This document shows positions 61,555 to 64,000 of a DNA stretch of 64,000 nucleotides, piece by piece. The position numbers and the translations under genes are program-made. The stretch comes from a virus, in the IMG/VR virus record IMGVR_UViG_3300023179_000053, positions 1 through 64,000 of that record, one strand, 5' to 3'. Under the pieces are notes generated by a model. That model was given only the letters and a program-made list of their open reading frames with translations. It did not search any database and was not told where the DNA came from. Positions within the stretch are counted from its first letter, which is position 1. Every line of letters starts with the position of its first letter.

Positions 61555-62196
61555 CTACCAGCTATCTTTTAACTCTCCAGTAGTCAAAAACACCTGTTGC
61601 TTTTCATAAGGCAACTTCATATATACATTATCTAATTGATGCATTGGGAGATCCGAAATAGCCTTCGGCTCCGGCGACACATCTAATGGGATAAGTGAAT
61701 AGTTGGTATCGGCAGCAGTTGAGCCTGTGCGTGAATACTTGTAATATCTGTCAGTCACTGTGCTGAATTCTTTTGCATATTCAATCAATGTCAATCCAAC
61801 ATGGCGCTGATTAAATGTTGTATCAAGAACTCTTGGCTCCCATACACCAGGCTCTGTTTCAACTGCAATGTTGATCAAAAGATGCGGCTTAGGTCTCCAA
61901 GCCTTATCAACAACAGCCTGCTCAGTAGCCCAGCACCTGTAATTGTGCTCTTCTAACGAAGCTGTTGAAGCAACTCTCCACTTCCAATTGATTGGGGATG
62001 TTACCACAGGAACCGTAATTCCTGTACCAACGGCTTCTGAATAATTCTTTGAGTCTTCTGTCAATTCTTGTCTGAATCTAATACGGAACGACTGCCCTGC
62101 TTGAACAGTAAAGAATCGTTTTGGACCATTCTTACCACCTACTGGTGTTACTGCCTTTTCAAGGTCTTTTAATGTTTTAACTGATGTAAATGCCAT
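61555..62196 (-). CDS. probable single-strand DNA-binding protein
   Basis: A 213-residue protein, MAFTSVKTLKDLEKAVTPVGG..., with beta-rich sequence (RFFTVQAGQSFRIRFRQEL, WKWRVASTASLEEHNYRC, LLINIAVETE) and a central KPHLLINI strand that resembles OB-type ssDNA-binding proteins of siphoviruses. It is encoded between the nucleotidase and the primase. Assignment by position and pattern only. GGAGAA precedes the ATG. Confidence 0.55.
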   Translation of the reverse strand: MAFTSVKTLKDLEKAVTPVGGKNGPKRFFTVQAGQSFRIRFRQELTEDSKNYSEAVGTGITVPVVTSPINWKWRVASTASLEEHNYRCWATEQAVVDKAWRPKPHLLINIAVETEPGVWEPRVLDTTFNQRHVGLTLIEYAKEFSTVTDRYYKYSRTGSTAADTNYSLIPLDVSPEPKAISDLPMHQLDNVYMKLPYEKQQVFLTTGELKDSW

Positions 62197-62204
62197 ATTT
62201 TCTC

Positions 62205-63131
62205 CTATATAATTTTTTGTTTGTTGTTTATTGCTTCTTGTATTTCATTACCAGACATTTCGCCGGGGTCTTTCAACCCCATTGGAATGCTTGCGAACGA
62301 GAGATCTTTCCCTCGACACATCTCTATAATACCACGCCGCATCGCCTCTCCAGCGTCATCATTGTCAGAAAATATAATTATGCTATCAAAAAACTTTCTA
62401 ATTATTTTAACTTGCTTTTCTGACACTGCCGCTCCAAGTGTAGCAATAACATTTGGGAAACCAGCTTGATGAACGAACATGCAGTCAATACTACCTTCAA
62501 CAATTATACATGATGGGTATTGCTTTGCATTTTGTATATTAAATAAATTATCAGCTCTTTTGAATCCTTTATTGTATAAATATCTTGGCTCTTGATGCGA
62601 TTCAACAGCTCTACCTATAAAGCCGGTGAGTTTGTAATTATGAGCCCTTACAGGGATTACAACTCTGTTCTTTTCATTTGAAAATCCAACTTCAAAATAT
62701 TGAATAGTTTCAATAGATAACCCACGTTCAATCAAGGTAATTATTTTTCCAATATGATCTTTATTGCTATAATCTATAACAACATCATCAATTACTAATT
62801 CGTTAACATTTTCTTTGACATACTTAAAACTATTCAACTGCTTTTCAATTGATAATTTATCCAAAGCAAAATCTTTGCCATACGGCTTGCCTGTCAAATG
62901 AAAATACAACTGTCTAAAATTACCCTTTTTACCACAAGATGGATTAAAACATTGCCATAAACCTGTTTTAGTATTTATATACATAGCGGCGCTATGCACA
63001 TTCTTATGAAATGGGCAAAAGACATTTAATTCTTGACCATTTACAGCCTGAACAGGAACTGAGTATTTAGCAAATAGATTATATATCTCTTCTTCTAATT
63101 GTTTAGACGTAAATTTTGAATTTGTAGACAT
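62205..63131 (-). CDS. dnaG: DNA primase (zinc finger plus TOPRIM)
   Basis: A 308-residue primase. A zinc motif is formed by CPFH (near residue 39) and CFNPSC (near 61), the CHC2-type finger. The TOPRIM domain shows SCIIVEGSIDCMFVHQAG near 205-222 with catalytic Glu and IIIFSDNDDAGEAMRRG near 255-271 with the DxD. It makes RNA primers for DnaE. No helicase is fused; the separate helicase lies upstream. Confidence 0.88.
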   Translation of the reverse strand: MSTNSKFTSKQLEEEIYNLFAKYSVPVQAVNGQELNVFCPFHKNVHSAAMYINTKTGLWQCFNPSCGKKGNFRQLYFHLTGKPYGKDFALDKLSIEKQLNSFKYVKENVNELVIDDVVIDYSNKDHIGKIITLIERGLSIETIQYFEVGFSNEKNRVVIPVRAHNYKLTGFIGRAVESHQEPRYLYNKGFKRADNLFNIQNAKQYPSCIIVEGSIDCMFVHQAGFPNVIATLGAAVSEKQVKIIRKFFDSIIIFSDNDDAGEAMRRGIIEMCRGKDLSFASIPMGLKDPGEMSGNEIQEAINNKQKII

Positions 63132-63285
63132 CCCGGCTCTTATCGTAATCTGTAATTAAGTTTGTCTTACCAAAATTTCCTTTTTTCTTTCTTGCTTCGT
63201 CTTCCATCCAAGGTCTTAATCTAGACAGCGTTTCAATGTCTACAACCTCACCAGAGACTATAACTTTATTTATTTTTTTATTCAT
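63103..63285 (-). CDS. 60-residue small replication-operon protein
   Basis: Start ATG at 63285, sharing its A with the helicase stop (TAATG). MNKKINKVIVSGEVVDIETLSRLRPWMEDEARKKK..., small and basic, ends in a strand VYKFKIYV and overlaps the primase by 29 nt. Possibly a helicase or primase cofactor. Confidence 0.55.
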   Translation of the reverse strand: MNKKINKVIVSGEVVDIETLSRLRPWMEDEARKKKGNFGKTNLITDYDKSRDVYKFKIYV

Positions 63286-64000
63286 TAAATATCCCACTCC
63301 TCTGACCATTTTCCTGTTTCTAAATTCCATCTAAGATAGAAGCCGAAATGTGAAGCTCGCCTTACTTTTCTAGATATCACTTGGAATAAATCTGACGACA
63401 TCTCTCGATGTATAGCCAGTACTAAGTCGGCATCATATGCCAATTGCTTACTCCAAGCGACCTCTTCAAGCTCTGGTGGTCTTTCAGAATGACCATCAGC
63501 CATTGTTACTGCAGCAACATCTATAATTGGCACGCCGTTTTTAACAGCTATTCTCTTAAAAGCTTTAGAAAGGTTCTTAGCTTTTTCTGTTTCTGTTTTA
63601 GAGCCGGATGCATCATCAAATAAACCGTGATAGTCAAGAATAACAATATCAGGATGATATTGATCAATCTTTGCCTGCACCATGTTTTGGTCTGCTGTTT
63701 CAAGACCTTCTGATGTAACTAAATGAATTGCATGTTTACCAGTAAAGGTAACTTCAGCCCATTTCTCATATGTCTCAAGTATCTGTGGATTAGCTTTAAC
63801 CAAGTCAGTATTTGTAAAATGACCTTCTCCATTATTTAATAATGTATCAAGTCTTTGACCTTCTTGTTGCTTATTCATTTCTAACGAAATAATAAGTGGT
63901 CGATAACCAGCTTTCCATGCATTAACTGCAAAGAGTCTAGCAATAAAGGATTTGCCAACACCTGTCCATCCAAGAAGAACAATAAAATCACCAGGCTGCC
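63285..64000 (-). CDS. dnaB: DnaB-like replicative helicase, partial (N-terminus outside window)
   Basis: The frame is open to the right edge. The visible C-terminal part has GWTGVGKS (Walker A) near the edge, then PDIVILDYHGLF (Walker B), and AVTMADGHSERPPELEEVAWSKQLAYDADLVLAIHRE with the motif 3/arginine-finger-like pattern of RecA-fold helicases. The N-terminal domain lies outside. It should unwind DNA ahead of DnaE with the neighbouring primase. Confidence 0.82.
   Translation of the reverse strand, partial: QPGDFIVLLGWTGVGKSFIARLFAVNAWKAGYRPLIISLEMNKQQEGQRLDTLLNNGEGHFTNTDLVKANPQILETYEKWAEVTFTGKHAIHLVTSEGLETADQNMVQAKIDQYHPDIVILDYHGLFDDASGSKTETEKAKNLSKAFKRIAVKNGVPIIDVAAVTMADGHSERPPELEEVAWSKQLAYDADLVLAIHREMSSDLFQVISRKVRRASHFGFYLRWNLETGKWSEEWDI

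Overview
The window is part of the genome of a tailed double-stranded DNA phage, and the host is very probably an actinobacterium. It carries the terminase, portal, protease and HK97-type capsid module of a tailed phage. It also has a WhiB-type iron-sulfur regulator (37681-38022), a family essentially confined to Actinobacteria and their phages. At about eight transcription starts a TATAAT-like -10 box sits 5-7 nt before the ATG, which implies leaderless mRNAs as are common in Actinobacteria. Most of the DNA is AT-rich by eye, apart from one sharply GC-rich island at 18.5-24.2 kb. Both window ends cut through genes.

Layout. 1-6.9 kb (minus): tail-fibre-like proteins, capsid, a protease fused to a scaffold-like region, portal. 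7.0-10.3 kb (minus): B12-type ribonucleotide reductase and a glycosyltransferase. 10.4-17.8 kb (plus): small membrane proteins, a large basic/Cys multidomain protein, an HTH regulator with its own operator-like palindrome, a DUF1599 protein, S-adenosylmethionine decarboxylase, a SprT-like protein, an HNH endonuclease, an FkbM methyltransferase, a 2-oxoglutarate oxygenase, and tRNA-Thr, tRNA-Asn and a tRNA-Lys that is split in two. 18.5-24.3 kb (plus): eleven short genes, each in its own cassette of promoter, leader, gene and terminator, joined by a repeated hairpin. 24.3-25.0 kb: AT-rich non-coding DNA with a perfect GTTCCACGTGGAAC palindrome. 25.0-46.6 kb (minus): about sixty tightly packed small genes, mostly unknown, with tRNAs, WhiB, a ParB/Srx-fold protein, a GHKL-ATPase/metallopeptidase and a candidate structured RNA. 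47.0-64.0 kb (minus): glycosyltransferases, TerL/TerS with four 33-bp repeats between them, nucleases (RuvC, Cas4-like, Hjr-like), a RecA-like ATPase, DnaE polymerase, nucleotidase, primase and a DnaB-like helicase.

How it works together. The right part is a largely self-sufficient replication and recombination set, supported by nucleotide supply from the reductase and the nucleotidase. The left part is the head-building module. Scattered glycosyltransferases, methyltransferases and an oxygenase suggest decoration of virion or cell surface. The small-gene block looks like an early host-takeover region driven from a promoter near 46.7 kb. The most unusual elements are the GC-rich eleven-cassette array with fixed spacing of terminator, hairpin and promoter, the tRNA-Lys split at its anticodon loop by an HNH gene plus tRNA-Thr, and the multi-helix RNA candidate at 43.1 kb. 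Assignments come from reading motifs only; no database search was possible.
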